The notes beneath the pieces were generated by a model. That model ran no database searches, was not told the origin of the DNA, and saw only the letters and a list, made by a program, of their open reading frames with translations. Below are positions 12,809 through 24,429 of a stretch of DNA of 64,000 bases, in pieces (within the stretch, counting starts at the first letter, position 1; each line of letters starts with the position of its first letter). The stretch lies in NCBI GenBank assembly GCA_029851415.1, contig CM056742.1, positions 98,066,976 through 98,130,975 of the forward strand. The letters run 5' to 3'. Source of the DNA: Eretmocerus hayati (taxonomy: Eukaryota > Arthropoda > Insecta > Hymenoptera > Aphelinidae). The translations under genes were made by a program, and so were the position numbers.

Positions 12809-12812
12809 TTTA

Positions 12813-15800
12813 CACGGTGCTCTTGAACCAACTTTCATTGAAAGGTCTTTGCTCCTCCGAGATTCTTGCGGGATCTTTTTCAGCATGATTTCTGGATCAT
12901 TTTCCAACCAAATTCAAAATATTTTGTCGAGCTGTTTTTCTTTAAACTCAAATTTTGAAATTTTCGATCGATTGACTCATCTCAATCACATTCATTCGAC
13001 AAATTTCTCATGTGTAGAAGTTTCTGTCAATGATTCACTGTCAGGGCAAGAAAATCACGATGTTATTCATATCAATTCATTGAATTTATTTCGTCCTTCT
13101 ATTCATCTATGATTCTTACATAGTTATGATCACAATCGAGATTCATTATCTCTTTCAAACAGAGAGATGAAGTCAAGGAATCCTAAGGAGAACTGGGAGG
13201 AACAGATTATAGTTCCTCACACAATTCGTAGTTTCGTAGATACGAATATGTCTCACACGTGTCGAGAATTGCACGCACAAACAGTATTCAATAGCTGTTC
13301 ACCATAGTTGGGATGGTCGCCCAATACTTTGTACTGCTCCCAAGTGGCACTGAAATCGTGATGAACAGATTCCATTGCTTGTTTGCTGAAAAAACCGAGC
13401 CCTTTCTTGGTCAATTTGCAGAATTCTGCGACGTGAAACATCACACCATGCACTTTCGGGGTGATTCTCACTCCCAAGTTAAGATAGCTTTCACGGAAAG
13501 TAGAAATGTTATCCTCGAACGATGGATCTAGTTCATTACCAAAACAAGATCTCACCACACCCCCAAAACTTTCAAAAACTGTGATGTACTTCAAGCATTT
13601 ATCTCCAGATTGAGCACGCAGAATACCAACTCTATCCAATAGTATTTCGCATGAGTTCCCTTTGAACTCTGGTCCTTTATTTGTTACCTCTCTTTGAACA
13701 TGACAGTCTTCAGCCCACTTCCAAGCCTCTGATTCGGATTCCCGCAATAAGTGCCCATACACTGTATTGACGACGCCAAGCATGAAATGTAGTCGCGGAG
13801 GGGGTAACTTATGTGAAATCAAACTATCTTCGTCAGATTTCCCAATTATTGGTGGATGGATACAGTTCTTATAAACCTTTCTCTGGTCTTTCGCAAATCC
13901 CGATTCACACCACTTTACATAGTTCTCGTGTATATTCTTGATCGTTCGAGGTTCTCCCACGTGCGCGAGGTCGTCTCTATTGGCATAGCACCACGTGCAA
14001 GGGTAGCGGCTTGAATGACTCATTAGGCCTGCTAATATATTTGCGAGTTTCAAATCTGTTGCGATCGTTCCATCACTCATCAAATCATTCAAGTTCAATT
14101 CTGACCATAATTTTTGCACATTTACGTAGTTTTCTTGTGTACAAGGTGCTAGAGCAAGGATGAAAAGTTTTTTTACACCGGAATATTTGAAATTCTTTGC
14201 AGAGATTCCATCTGAGTACTTTTGGCGTTTCTTTGAACTCCCTGGGGTATTGGCATCGTCTGTGTCCGCCGGAAGCTGGATGGTCAAGTAGACTTTAAGG
14301 AAGCCACCGCCACCATCTGATCCGATTTCTTCATGACATCTAGGGAGCTGGCGTGCATTTTGGATATATTGTATGAATTCTCCCACATTTTTGCAATACA
14401 CCACTGTTTTACAGTCTGGGACTCGACGTCCGCTTTCACATTCACGAAATCAAATTGTTTCACTTCAAAAAACTCATTTGTTACGTGATCTTGTGCACTA
14501 ATCTTTGATTGCAAACGTGGCTCTATCACTTTTCTGTTGCTGGTCGCAACACGAATTGATCGAGCTATTTTCAGTGTTCTTATTTGGCTGAGATTATTTT
14601 CTGTTTGAATCTTCATCATATCTCGAGCACTTAAAACTGGTTCACTGCCTGATTTTCCCGCATTGACTTTTCCAGTTTTTATCTCCAATGGTCTGCCCTT
14701 CGTTTAAGAAAAAGAAATGGAGTTGCTCACATCACCTGACTCGTCAATTTTTCTTTCTCGCAAATTTCCGATGAGTCGAGCACACAGTTGTTCTTTCTCT
14801 TTCTCATTACACGATCCTTCAATGATCTCTTCTAGGTTCAAAATTCGAGTAGACCTGGAACACACGTGAGACTTCCCCGGGCCGATGGAACAATGACACT
14901 TGGGGCATCGTTTTTCTGGAATAATCTGTTCAAGTGGGTTCGATTTCCGCTTTTTCACAAATACTGATATTCTTGGTGGAAAAATTTTTCCTGTACCGAA
15001 GTCTCGCCGTTTTGGCAATCTGGCAAGCTCGCACAATGTACAACGACACTCATTCCGCGTGGACCTCGTGGCAATTTTCGGTTTGAATTGAGAGAAGTTT
15101 GGTTGAGAATGCACCTGCAGATAAAAACATTCAAGTTTCATGATCGCTCTCCACGAGCCATGTCTATCAGCAGATTTGCTGATATTAGAGACAGATTGAA
15201 GTGAGAAATGCACTCACCTGGATATTTTTCCTATACAAATCACGCTTGAAAGCATTGCAGAGCACACAAGGCAGATCTTTATCGTTAGAATCATGATTTT
15301 TGAATGAATCTTCGATTTTTTTTTGCTATCGCAGGTGTAATTTTCGCCATTGTCTTGCTTTTGTCCTGGCACAGTAAACAAATCATATAAGTATTCTCGC
15401 GGTGCGCTCGAGCATGGTCACTTGATATTTGAAAAACCATGATGCTACTTGGATAGCTAAATTACAAGTGATACCTTCACGCATACTCGCGCTGCTTACG
15501 ATATTTCGCCAGATACCAAAATTCACGGACTCGTGTCTCTGTAACGTGACTTTGTTTACATCCGAAGCGCTCTCACACTCAACAGGCGAGGTATTCCATT
15601 CACATAAACGACAAGCAGTTTCTTATGATCACGATTGCCGATATGGGAATTTTCGCCTCGAAAGAAAAGCTTCAAACGTCGAGTTTCAGATCATCAAAAA
15701 GTCAAACACGAAGATACCGTCTCTGTTAGCCACCTAATCATTAATGCTACATTTGGAAGTAATTTCGACCACAACTGTTGAGCATTTGGTTGAATTTATA

Positions 15801-16047
15801 CATTTTAGATGTGATCTAGTGTTATCTTATAATTGTAACGTTGAACCCTGAGAAACTTGTCAAATGAATGTGATTTAGATGAGTCAATCGATCGAAAATT
15901 CCGAAAACTGAGTTTAAAAAAAAAACAGTTCGACAAAATATTTTGATTCTTGTTGGAAAATGATCCAGAAATCATGCTGAGAAAGATCCCGCAAGAATCT
16001 CGGAGGAGCAAAAACCTCTCAATAAAAGTTGGTTCAAGAGCACTGTG
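12813..16047 (-). mobile_element. DNA transposon with ~200-bp TIRs, CAC...GTG ends, TTTA target duplication
   Basis: The left end CACGGTGCTCTTGAACC (12813) is repeated inverted at the right end (…GAGCACTGTG, 16047). The inverted match extends about 200 bp on each side (12813-13010 and 15849-16047), including CTCCTCCGAGATTCTTGCGG. TTTA occurs immediately outside both ends (12809-12812 and 16048-16051), a likely 4-bp target-site duplication. Termini of the type CACWG with 4-bp duplications resemble Chapaev-like (CMC) elements; that class is an inference from the ends and not from the protein. The interior holds one broken transposase-like gene on the minus strand. Confidence 0.8.
13253..15430 (-). 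pseudogene. Transposase-like gene with one intron; at least three lesions
   Basis: An N-terminal exon (about 15430-15218) encodes CxxC-type cysteine pairs (ICLLCQDK, PCVLCNAF). A 103-bp intron (15115-15217) has clean GTGAGT and CTGCAG borders. Exon 2 continues in phase (VHSQPNF) with more cysteine pairs (CRCTLCELA, CPKCHC). The long C-terminal part (13253-14404) has LPPPRLHFMLGVVNTVYG, FKGNSCEILLDR and TPKVHGVMFHVAEFC. This resembles a multicopy family usually annotated as uncharacterised in insects and cnidarians, which I take to be a transposase because it lies between TIRs. Lesions: a frame change in a poly-A run near 15325, a TAA stop at ~14701, and a frameshift near 14405. I do not identify the catalytic residues. 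Confidence 0.75.
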
Positions 16048-16071
16048 TTTAAGGTTTACAAAGAAGAGTGC

Positions 16072-16399
16072 GTGGGTTCTAACCACGTGACGCTCTGGTA
16101 AAGTAAATATATAACCGCCTTAAAAATTACCAAGATATGCGTGGGTCCTAACCACCTCAGGAATTACAAAAAGATGCGTGGGTTCTAACCACATATGAAA
16201 CGTTAAGATGAAGCTAACTCATTTAATTGATTGAATACCGTATGTGGGTTCCAACCACGATGCAATTCCAAATTCTCGTGTTTTGAATACTCTATGATTG
16301 GAAAAAAAATGATTCGTTTTTTATATTCTCAATATTTTTATGATTGTTATGACGTACTTCTACTTGGGCCATTTCTTGAGATGCGTGGGCCTCAGCCAT
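16072..16399 (+). repeat. Palindromic ~34-bp repeat array, right part
   Basis: GTGGGTTCTAACCAC or one-base variants lie at 16072-16086, 16141-16155, 16178-16192 and 16244-16258, with a decayed copy at 16385-16399. Distances of 69, 37 and 66 bp fit multiples of about 34 with some units lost. Same orientation as the left part. Confidence 0.72.
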
Positions 16400-16427
16400 A
16401 TACAAATTCTACTACTCAACTAGGTCT

Positions 16428-17216
16428 TCAACTATTGGAATGAGCATTTTCCGTATTTGGAAAATCAATTAGTTTTCCCTGATGCTGTTCATGAGGTACT
16501 AGTGAACCACCTCTCACGAGATTCTCCGTACAATGATCATAATCGTCATTGGGATTCGAAAAAGTTGTCCTATTGCTATTTAGCGGGTTTCGGCCATCTC
16601 CCTCTGTATTATCGTGATTTGGGCCGTAATTGTTACTCTGATGTCTGTAGTTTTCTGGATAACTTTGGGTGGCCCAATCGTTATGTAAGTTATTATTGGC
16701 ATTCTGTGGTGGTCCTAGCACATGATTCTCACTATTACCCCAGTAATAATTTTGATTGGGACCGTCATAGTTGTAGACAAAATTTTCATGTCGATTAGTG
16801 CCATTATTCCGATCAAAGTTTGTGTTATTACCATGAGGGTTGGAATTTCTATTGCTATGATTGCTCATATGGCCTTCAAAATGACGGTCGTTATAGTTAC
16901 GTGGTGTGTCGTATCTAGAGTTGTCTCGCTTGGCATTGTATCTTTCTCCTGACCTATCAGGTCGGAGGTCATATTGCATTGGAATGTTCTGCCTTTTTCG
17001 TGCCATCTCTATTTGACGTTTAGAAATGGAGCCCAGTTGTAATGCATCTTCTAAAGAACGGCATTCATTCAAATCGTGCCCACGTATAAAACAGTAGTTA
17101 CAAAATTTTGAATCCCGGATCCTCTTAGAGCAGTCTTCTTCGAAATGTCCTTCCCCGAGACAGTAGTTACATTCAACTCGTATCCGAGATAATCTCCTGG
17201 CCGAGATTGACGCCAT
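16428..17216 (-). pseudogene. LTR-retrotransposon gag, nucleocapsid part with two zinc knuckles
   Basis: Minus-strand frame of 262 codons. Two C-x2-C-x4-H-x4-C knuckles, CNYCLGEGHFEEDC and CNYCFIRGHDLNEC, lie near residues 17 and 39. An Asn/Arg/Tyr-rich low-complexity tail follows. It continues the gag of the element whose LTR is at 20245-20949, but in a different frame from the preceding piece. Downstream on the minus strand, where protease and pol are expected, there is only the palindromic array, so pol is missing. Confidence 0.75.
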
Positions 17217-17294
17217 TTTGTTGCGGACGCACCCGTGTGATTATCATGTCGACTCGTGTTTCGGTCTGGACGTCGCGCTTGGTCTTGGAATAAA

Positions 17295-17546
17295 TTATTC
17301 ATTATGATTAAAATGATTAAAATCAGGCAAATTGCCTGAGTCGATTGCTTCAATCAATGATCGGCAGTTATTCAAATCGTGGCCGTTCTTCCTACAAAAT
17401 CTGCAAGATTCGGATTCCCAGTTTTCTGGGCATTCCAGTTCCAAACGTCCTTCAACATGATAATGTCCACCTTGGTCTGATACTATGGCCCGATTAACCG
17501 TCACTGATTCGATTGGTGAAGATGTATTTTTGGTGATTTCTTTCAT
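17295..17546 (-). pseudogene. LTR-retrotransposon gag, first zinc knuckle
   Basis: An 83-codon piece with CRFCRKNGHDLNNC, a third CCHC knuckle. Its ATG overlaps the TGA of the upstream gag core (ATGA) immediately after six A residues, so the two would join through a -1 shift. It is separated from the next knuckle block by a stop at 17295 and a frame change. Confidence 0.72.
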
Positions 17547-18148
17547 TTTTTGTTCAACCAGTGTGTTACAAGTGCCATTATTTTATCTCCATTTATTTCA
17601 GAGCCACTGATGTTTGAAAATACAGAGCGGGCGCTCGTTTTGCTCTCGAAATTTACCGATTCTGAAATGGCTTCGCGTAGAGTCATGGGGTTTGTCGATC
17701 TAACCTGGTGTTCCAATGCTCCCGAAAGACCAAGAAGGAATTGTTGTAATGCCTCGTTTTCCGCGTTGTTTTTGTAAGTCTCTCGCTCCCAGTCTTCAAG
17801 GTTTCGATCCGTGTCGTACACATTGAGCAAACGGTTGTGGAGCGTTTGGACACGCAGCCCGTAGTCTCCTGCGCCTTCATGCTCTCTTTGTTGTACTACT
17901 TTTAATTCTGCCAAAACTCTATCTGCTCCGCCAACTCCACTATATTGAGTAGTCATATCCGTCAACAATTTTTCAATCGATGTATATTGCGTTAATCGTG
18001 CAGTGTAACCTTCGGAAGAGCTGCCTTGGAGTTTACGAGCCAAGATTGCCAATATCCACGGCTCCGCGTCTGGGCCGTATTCGTCTACAATGTACCTCAC
18101 CGATTGACAGAAAAAAGCTAACATGTCGGGGTTTCCATCGTATGGCAT
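17543..18148 (-). pseudogene. LTR-retrotransposon gag, capsid core
   Basis: 201 codons beginning MPYDGNPDMLAFFCQSV, the entry to the capsid fold of Gypsy-type gags (F/Y-x-G-x-P…L…F). WILAILARKLQGSS and a helical region with DYGLRVQTLHNRLL follow. The core looks intact in itself, but the flanking gag pieces are in other frames. Gag proteins form the particle that packages element RNA in the cytoplasm. Confidence 0.72.
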
Positions 18149-18524
18149 GATATTATTAAGAGCATGATTCAGGGTGAGTTTGAATTTGGATGTACGACGT
18201 CTATTAACGAGAGCTTGACTTTCCAGATCTTTTGCTATTAAGCTTTTGACCTTCGTGTTTGTATTTGACTCACGGTCACTTTCCCTTGACGATCCTTTAC
18301 TATCGTTCCTTCGAGACTGATTTAATGAACGAATTCACCGGTTCGCTTTTTCATTCCGGTTTGAATTAATTGTCCGATTCTTACCATTCTTTGCGTAATT
18401 CTCGTCACCGCTACGCCTACTGTAACGTCGGGGCTGTCGTCATCCGAAGCATCTGGGTCAGTCGAGGACGAGAAGTCATCGTCGTATTTTATTTTATTCA
18501 GATAACGGTCACGTCTTGATCGTC

Positions 18525-19055
18525 TCAGACGACTTGGTTTTTCTGATTCTTGCTCATCATTGCATGTTCAGAATTCTTCCGATTGGCGCGACGCATATGT
18601 CCGCGAGATCGACGATCGGATCGATATCCGTTCGGCGAGTATTCGCGCGTATCGCGTGGCTTCTCATTGTCAACTCGATAATTTGGCTGGTCACAATTCT
18701 TCATTGTATTAGTATGAGAGTTCATTCTATTGTCGTACAACTCAGTGTCAAGATTGTTAGGTATCTGACAATCAGAGTGACTAGCGAATCCAGCGTCCAT
18801 ACTAATGAGTCGGGGGCTTTTCGGATTCTGTTCTCTCTCTTGGTTATTGAACCAATTTTCGCTCAGCTCGGTGTCAGGTCCTTTGTAGGTCCGACGAGCC
18901 GAGTGGCTAGTGAGTACTGCGTCCTTACTATTCAGTCGGCGGCAGAAACTCTGGTTCTGTGGAGAACGACCTACTCGAGCGTTTCCACTTGTAACCCGAG
19001 GGTGCGAGTTTCCACTATTGACATTTATGAGAGGCCACGGATCTGTCTCAGCCAT
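18525..19055 (-). pseudogene. Probable N-terminal extension of the same gag (polar, low complexity)
   Basis: 176 codons, rich in Asn, Ser, Arg and His, with imperfect internal repeats (two segments share an (A/S)SHS(A/D)… and DTEL pattern). No catalytic motif. Its position between the LTR/primer site and the capsid core, on the same strand, argues that it is the element's leader or gag N-terminus. The plus strand is open too, so coding status is uncertain. Confidence 0.4.
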
Positions 19056-19241
19056 TACATATTCGTTCTCCGGAGTTGAGTGATCGATCCAGTTCTCAGT
19101 GAATCGTTCGCTTGTTCGAGTATCTCGAAACGGTGGCCCAGATGGTTGGTCTAAACGTGACGATTCCGCTCTGACGCGCGAGTCTCCGAAATTCGCGTAA
19201 TTCTCATTGAAAAATTCTTCCTCGTTCCTGGGAATTTTTGG

Positions 19242-19460
19242 TCACGCCCCGGTCACTATTTGCGAATTTTCCAAATGATCTCTCAAGCTTTCCAATAGAG
19301 TCATTTCGTCTTCCGAAAAATATTCTGGTTCGGTGGGGAGGACGCGGCTCAGGTCGCGGATCGTGACTTCGGCGTGTATTCCTCCTGGCTGCTCTAATCC
19401 GATATCGGCTGCCATAAGCGCAAAATAAGTATCGCGAGCTTTCAAATCACCTTCCTGCAT
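19242..19460 (-). pseudogene. Possible first part of the same gag
   Basis: 72 codons, acidic, with LPTEPEYFSEDEMTLLESL. It lies about 0.8 kb inside the 5' LTR on the coding strand. No family recognised; assigned by position only. Confidence 0.35.
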
Positions 19461-20224
19461 TTTCTCTAGGTATTCCAGCTTTAGTTGGTTGACATTCTTA
19501 ATCTCGATATCATTTTGAGCTGATTCCCCCCTACAGCTCCTTGCTGTTCTTCAGGGATTTGATTATCCCCGTTAGATTCTCAATTAATGTCCATAGTGTT
19601 GGAAGTTTGGTGTGAGGCTTTACGACCTCTTGCCATGATCCCGTTATACGGTAAAAGCCTATTGAACTGCACAGTTGACAGTTTTAATTTCACAATGCCA
19701 AGTATACAGAGTTGCGTGACGCGTGAAAAATTATCGCACAATCTCAATGGGTCAATTTCAGCAGTTTGTGACCCGTGAATGAGATGAAAGTTACTTGAGA
19801 AGAGTTTTGATTCGGGGACCACCACTTCTATTCGGCGATTAGTAATTATAGCTCTCTAGAGCTTGAATTTTTGGGCTTAGGGTTTAGAATTAGAATAGAT
19901 GAAATAGTTCAAACCTGTAAATATTTTGGCTTCTAAATGGTTTGGAAAAGAATGAGTCTTTGCCTCGCGACTCTCCCCACGAGGGACAAAAATTGGGGTA
20001 AGTGAATTTGCTTACCCGATAGTAGGGAAGACTGCGATGGCGCAAATCCAGATGAACATCTTTCCTGTCTCTTCCTAGTTAGAAATTCGTCAATGTTGCT
20101 TGAATGTTTATGTTTTCAAAAATGCGCCGCGATTCGACCTGAAATCCCTATTCGGAGAGAAAAAAAATTTTTTTGACTGATTCTATACTGCTTGAAAAAT
20201 AGATCCTAATGCTTGCAGACAGAA

Positions 20225-20244
20225 TCCCAGCGCTGCCACCAGTT
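20225..20244 (-). other. Primer-binding site of the minus-strand LTR element
   Basis: Directly after the LTR end, the minus strand reads AACTGGTGGCAGCGCTGGGA. TGGTGGCAGCG is a common form of tRNA primer-binding site next to insect LTRs. Which tRNA is not resolved. Confidence 0.6.
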
Positions 20245-20949
20245 TGTTATGAACCAGGGTTCTTGAGGTTCCTGTGCTATGGGTTCTATTCTGTCCTTAC
20301 CAGACCGTCGGGTCAGTAAGTTGGGTTGCAAGGTATTCTCTGAATGATAAGTCCAAGATATTGAGTGCAGTATAGATTTTATTCAAAGGTAAATTATAAA
20401 TACGAGAGAGAGACTGTTACAACTGTTCGTTACTCTACTGATTCTACAATGGTACGAGAGTATCAAGGGCTGAGACTACTCGTCCTGGAATGCTGCTAAT
20501 CGCGGAGTCTACGCTACGAGTTTACGTGATCGACTGAGATTCTAGAAGCCTAATGTACGCGGTGAGAGTCCGCGGTCAACTGTTAGGACAGAAGCCTGGA
20601 TCAGCGTTTTTACGCCGCTTTTACACTCGTTCTCACATCGAGGTCAAATGCGCGTTAGCGCCTTTGTTCTCGCGCATTCTTGCGCCAGTGCGCCTGCGTT
20701 CGAACGTTCTCGAAGGCTCTAGGCTGGCGCCTCTGAGTCATGAGTATCAATTCTCGCACGCGCGGTTGGTGACGCTTAGTTGCACCGCATTACAATAGAT
20801 ACTGCAATAGCTGGATCTCATGTTTCTAGACTCGATCCATGACGCACGGCCATAGATTCTTGCTTGTGTGGCTATAGTTGCACCATATTCCATTGAATCT
20901 TGCGATAGCTACAACTTGTAGGCATGGAGCTTAGACGAGCTCCATGACA
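20245..20949 (-). repeat. 5' LTR of the minus-strand LTR retrotransposon (partner missing)
   Basis: Minus-strand boundaries are TGTCATGGAGCTCG (from 20949) and GGTTCATAACA (to 20245), so it begins TG and ends CA. A primer-binding site follows, then gag on the same strand. The outer end contains a 9-bp inverted repeat (CATGGAGCT…AGCTCCATG, ~20922-20946), and there is a diverged ~100-bp internal duplication (20776-20843 versus 20875-20949). No second copy is in the window. The outer border falls exactly where the Helitron helicase frame begins. Confidence 0.65.
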
Positions 20950-21594
20950 CGGTTGAATGAGGAGATTCTGGAAAAAATAAAGAGCAATGTTAAAGAGTAT
21001 GATAGCATCGACTCTTTAGACACCCAAAATGAACCAAGATTAGCTAACTCCGTTCCGATCGAATATCTGAATTTGATCACGCCTAACGGATTGCCTCCAC
21101 ATAATTTGAAACTCAAAGTTGGATGTATAATCATTTTGATTAAGAACTTCAATCCTGCAAATGGACTTTGCAATGATACAAGATTGATAGTATTGAATTG
21201 CGGTAAATATGTTATTCGCGCACAAGTAATAAATGGAAAAAGTAGTGGATCGATTGTGTTCATACCCAGAATCGATATCAAACCTACTGATGAACAATTT
21301 CCGTTCACATCTATACGTCGACAATTCCAAGTGAGACTCGGTTTCGCGATGACTCTTAATAAGTCACAGGGCCAATCTTTCAATAGAGAAGGAATTTACC
21401 TCCCTATACCAGTGTTTGCGCATGGTCAACTTTACGTTGCAGCTTCTAGAGTGGGATCTGATGATCACTTGGAAATATTATCAGAAAATAACGCACGTCA
21501 AACTAAAATACACGCAAAAGGTAAAAATAAAATTCTTGAAGAAGAATCAGTCTACACCCAAAATATTGTTTACCCTGAAGTATTTCATGACTGA
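20950..21594 (+). pseudogene. Helitron Rep/Helicase, C-terminal helicase fragment
   Basis: About 215 codons matching the end of Helitron PIF1-type helicases: a spacer with DSIDSLD, then LKLKVGCIIILIKNF (the LKxGxxVMLLRN equivalent), FVPRI-like FIPRIDI, and the RRxQFPVxxxFAMTxNKSQGQ box seen as IRRQFQVRLGFAMTLNKSQ, ending with GQLYVAASRV (motif VI). The Rep nuclease domain and most of the helicase are absent, because the LTR at 20245-20949 abuts the left end. The apparent ATG at 20944 belongs to the LTR terminus. The terminal hairpin and CTRR end of the Helitron were not located. Confidence 0.85.
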
Positions 21595-21599
21595 AGTTC

Positions 21600-23660
21600 A
21601 AAAACTGATTGCTATATCATACTAGTACTTAGAGACCTATCACTAAAAGTGATTTATTTCACTATGTCATAATCAAATAGAGTGTATATGAAACATTCAT
21701 ATTCAAATTATTGTGGATAACTGTGGAAGGTATTCAATTGGAGTTGTTGGACGGATAATGATTTCTTTGACATGACATCTGTTAGATTCTGCACGAGTTT
21801 GCTTCAAGAATGTCTACCAGGTATCTATGAAGTGACACATACATTGAAGTTTTGTTGTACGCAAAAAAACTGCAACCATATGATTCTAATCTGACATACA
21901 GTTATCAAGAGTCTTGAGCTAGTACTATATTTTTGACGATTCAACTTTAACTTAGGACGAAATTCGATGGGACAATATTTTATATTCCACCAAATAAAGA
22001 AGAAACACCAATCTCGTATCTATAATTTCCAATCAAGTGGGGCTGCAATCGAATTACTACAGGTAAAGAACGAATCATGTTCCCTCAGCAGATATTAGCA
22101 CACCACAAACAAAAATCATAATTTCTTGCAGAATCTTATATTTTTCCCACAACAATTGAGAACCATTTTCCATTACCGGCTTCGAAAAAAAATTTTCGCT
22201 ACTCAACAACAAACTGTTTTTTCTGTTACAATATTGAGAGAATTTCAAATTTCCTCACGATTATGTATTGAGATCGAGTGCATAGACGAAGAGTTCCGCA
22301 AGGTAATGCGATCATAAATGTTTTTTCACTATTTCATTGATTCGATGCTAACAACTTTCATTTTATTGCAGATAACAGTAAAATTTTGGAAAAAAACCAT
22401 ACCCGTAATCAAAAGAGTGAAAATTGGTCAGGTCATCCTTGGGCAGGTTATGAGAGAAAACTCCATTTTGTTGCCGCTTCGACTCTAATTTGCGATTTGC
22501 CCAGCAAAAAATTTGTCAAGTGAGTTACTTACAATTGTTTTCATACGTGTTTTGTTGATATTCAGATGTTTCACTAGAATTTACTTTCTCTCCAAGGAAA
22601 AATTCATCGGGATGTGTTCATGTACCTCAGTATCTACACTGTAAAATCGGTGAACTTGCCTAAATTTACAGCAGACATCAAATACTTTGGTCTCTCTGAC
22701 AATTGTGCCTCCATTTTTGGGTCATAAAAAACTTAATAGATGCTTGACGTTTTGTACATTATTTTTCATCACACCGATACACTACTACAAATTTTCATTT
22801 ATAAAAGTATATTTCAGAACTATAATTTGATAATTTTACAGATTCCAGAAACTAGTATCAAAGAAGAAACATAAGAAGTCAAGTGAGAAATAATATTATA
22901 CAAGAGATGGATTCCTCTTCGTACTATGGGCTCATAGTGTGATTGCAGAACACCACATACTTCGAACACAACAGAATGATCTAATCCTAATCGTGATTTT
23001 GATATTATATTTCCTTGATAATGATATGAATGATTGTTGAGGTATGTTTCAGGCTGTTATATATATGTATATTAGCATTGTCAAGATATTTTTGAAATTG
23101 CACCTTGATGAATTAAGACTCCTACTTTGTACTGAAATTTTAGCGGCATAAGAGTTTGCGATTATTTTCCCCAAATCCTGACGATTCCACATTATATATT
23201 TCACATACAAACCACATTACAAACATACCACATTACAAATATTAGATTCCCTCATTTTTTGATGACTTATTTGTACTTCACATCACGTTATCACTTCTCA
23301 TTCACTCGTAGATTCAGACGACTGACAAATCCTTGTGAGCTGAAACTATGGAGCTTACTCACTCAATCTGCACCTTCGTATACTCCGGTATCGGTGTTGG
23401 CGACTCTAAGGATTGAGTGCCATTCTTCTATTCCAAATGAAGCGATCGAGGATGACGAACAGATGAACGGATAGACGAATTCGGAAATGCAATGATATGA
23501 CAGAAATGACGGACATGACAAAAATGGCAAAAAAATACACGCACATCGTTTTGCATATATAGGAGTAGTATATTCGCAAAAGACATAGTATTCCGAAATT
23601 CTGGGACTTTTCCAAAAACGCGTAAAAATGAAAATTTTGGGTTGAAAGTATTTTTTTATT
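21600..23660. other. No gene recognised
   Basis: AT-rich. May be the 3' non-coding part of the Helitron, but I could not place its terminus. The short frames at 22126-22317 and 23259-23474 show no motif. Confidence 0.4.
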
Positions 23661-24160
23661 CAAACACTAAACCATCCCTCGTGGGAGATAACCGCCGAGG
23701 AGATAACAGACGTGTGCTTAGACTTCGTTTTGCGTTCAAAACACTAACCATCCCTCGTGGGAGATAACCGCCGAGGAGATAACAGAATTTTGCTCAGGAA
23801 GTGGTTTTTTTCAAAATATCACGAAATTTTCACGCGTCCCAGAAAATGGCAAAATATATTATTCGCCGCGTCCCAGAATTTAGAACGCGTCCCAGAATTC
23901 GACAAAATATCGCTGAAATGACGTCATCGCGTCCCAGAATCTGCAGTTAAAAAAATATATAGGTATATATAGGTATATAGGTTGTCACAAAAAATTAGTG
24001 CCACCGGACGCACGATGTGGAATTATATTATTAATTCCTACCTAAGACATACCTATATACCTGCATATATTGTTATATATATAGGTATATATAGGTATAT
24101 AGGTAGTCACAAAAATTTAGTGCCGCCGGACGCACGATGTGGAATTATATTATTAATTTG
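23661..24160 (+). repeat. Cluster of three short tandem/direct repeats
   Basis: (1) ACCATCCCTCGTGGGAGATA plus downstream bases at 23671-23710 and 23747-23786. (2) Four copies of CGCGTCCCAGAA at about 23833, 23867, 23886 and 23928. (3) An ~82-bp block with AGGTATATATAGGTATATAG and GGACGCACGATGTGGAATTA at 23956-24036 and 24075-24158, about 120 bp apart. Confidence 0.8.
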
Positions 24161-24429
24161 AGACTTGAGCAATTTTCGATTGTCTGGTCTTACATGGAAT
24201 CGGTCTGGTGTATACAAATGTATTCCTCATGCCATTTCCATTTAGCGTTCCAGCGATGCCCTACCCTCAATGTTGTAGCATTTTATGGTTTGTTTATAAA
24301 TTTTTCCTAGTGCAGTTGTGAAAATGGAGACCCCATTATGGGTCTCCGTGGCCATGTGATGACTTATGTCCCATCGCTAGTAGAACCTTGTAGTTCCTCA
24401 GTCTCTTCGCATGATGTGTCCCTTATGCT

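Noticed and set aside
12692..16399. CRISPR-like look (palindromic repeats with variable spacers)
   Set aside because: Repeats are only 15 bp and partly decayed, spacing varies, there are no cas genes, and the surroundings are eukaryotic transposons.
18516..19079. 187-codon plus-strand frame opposite gag
   Set aside because: The minus strand fits the gag leader by position and composition; the plus frame shows no motif and is a likely shadow.
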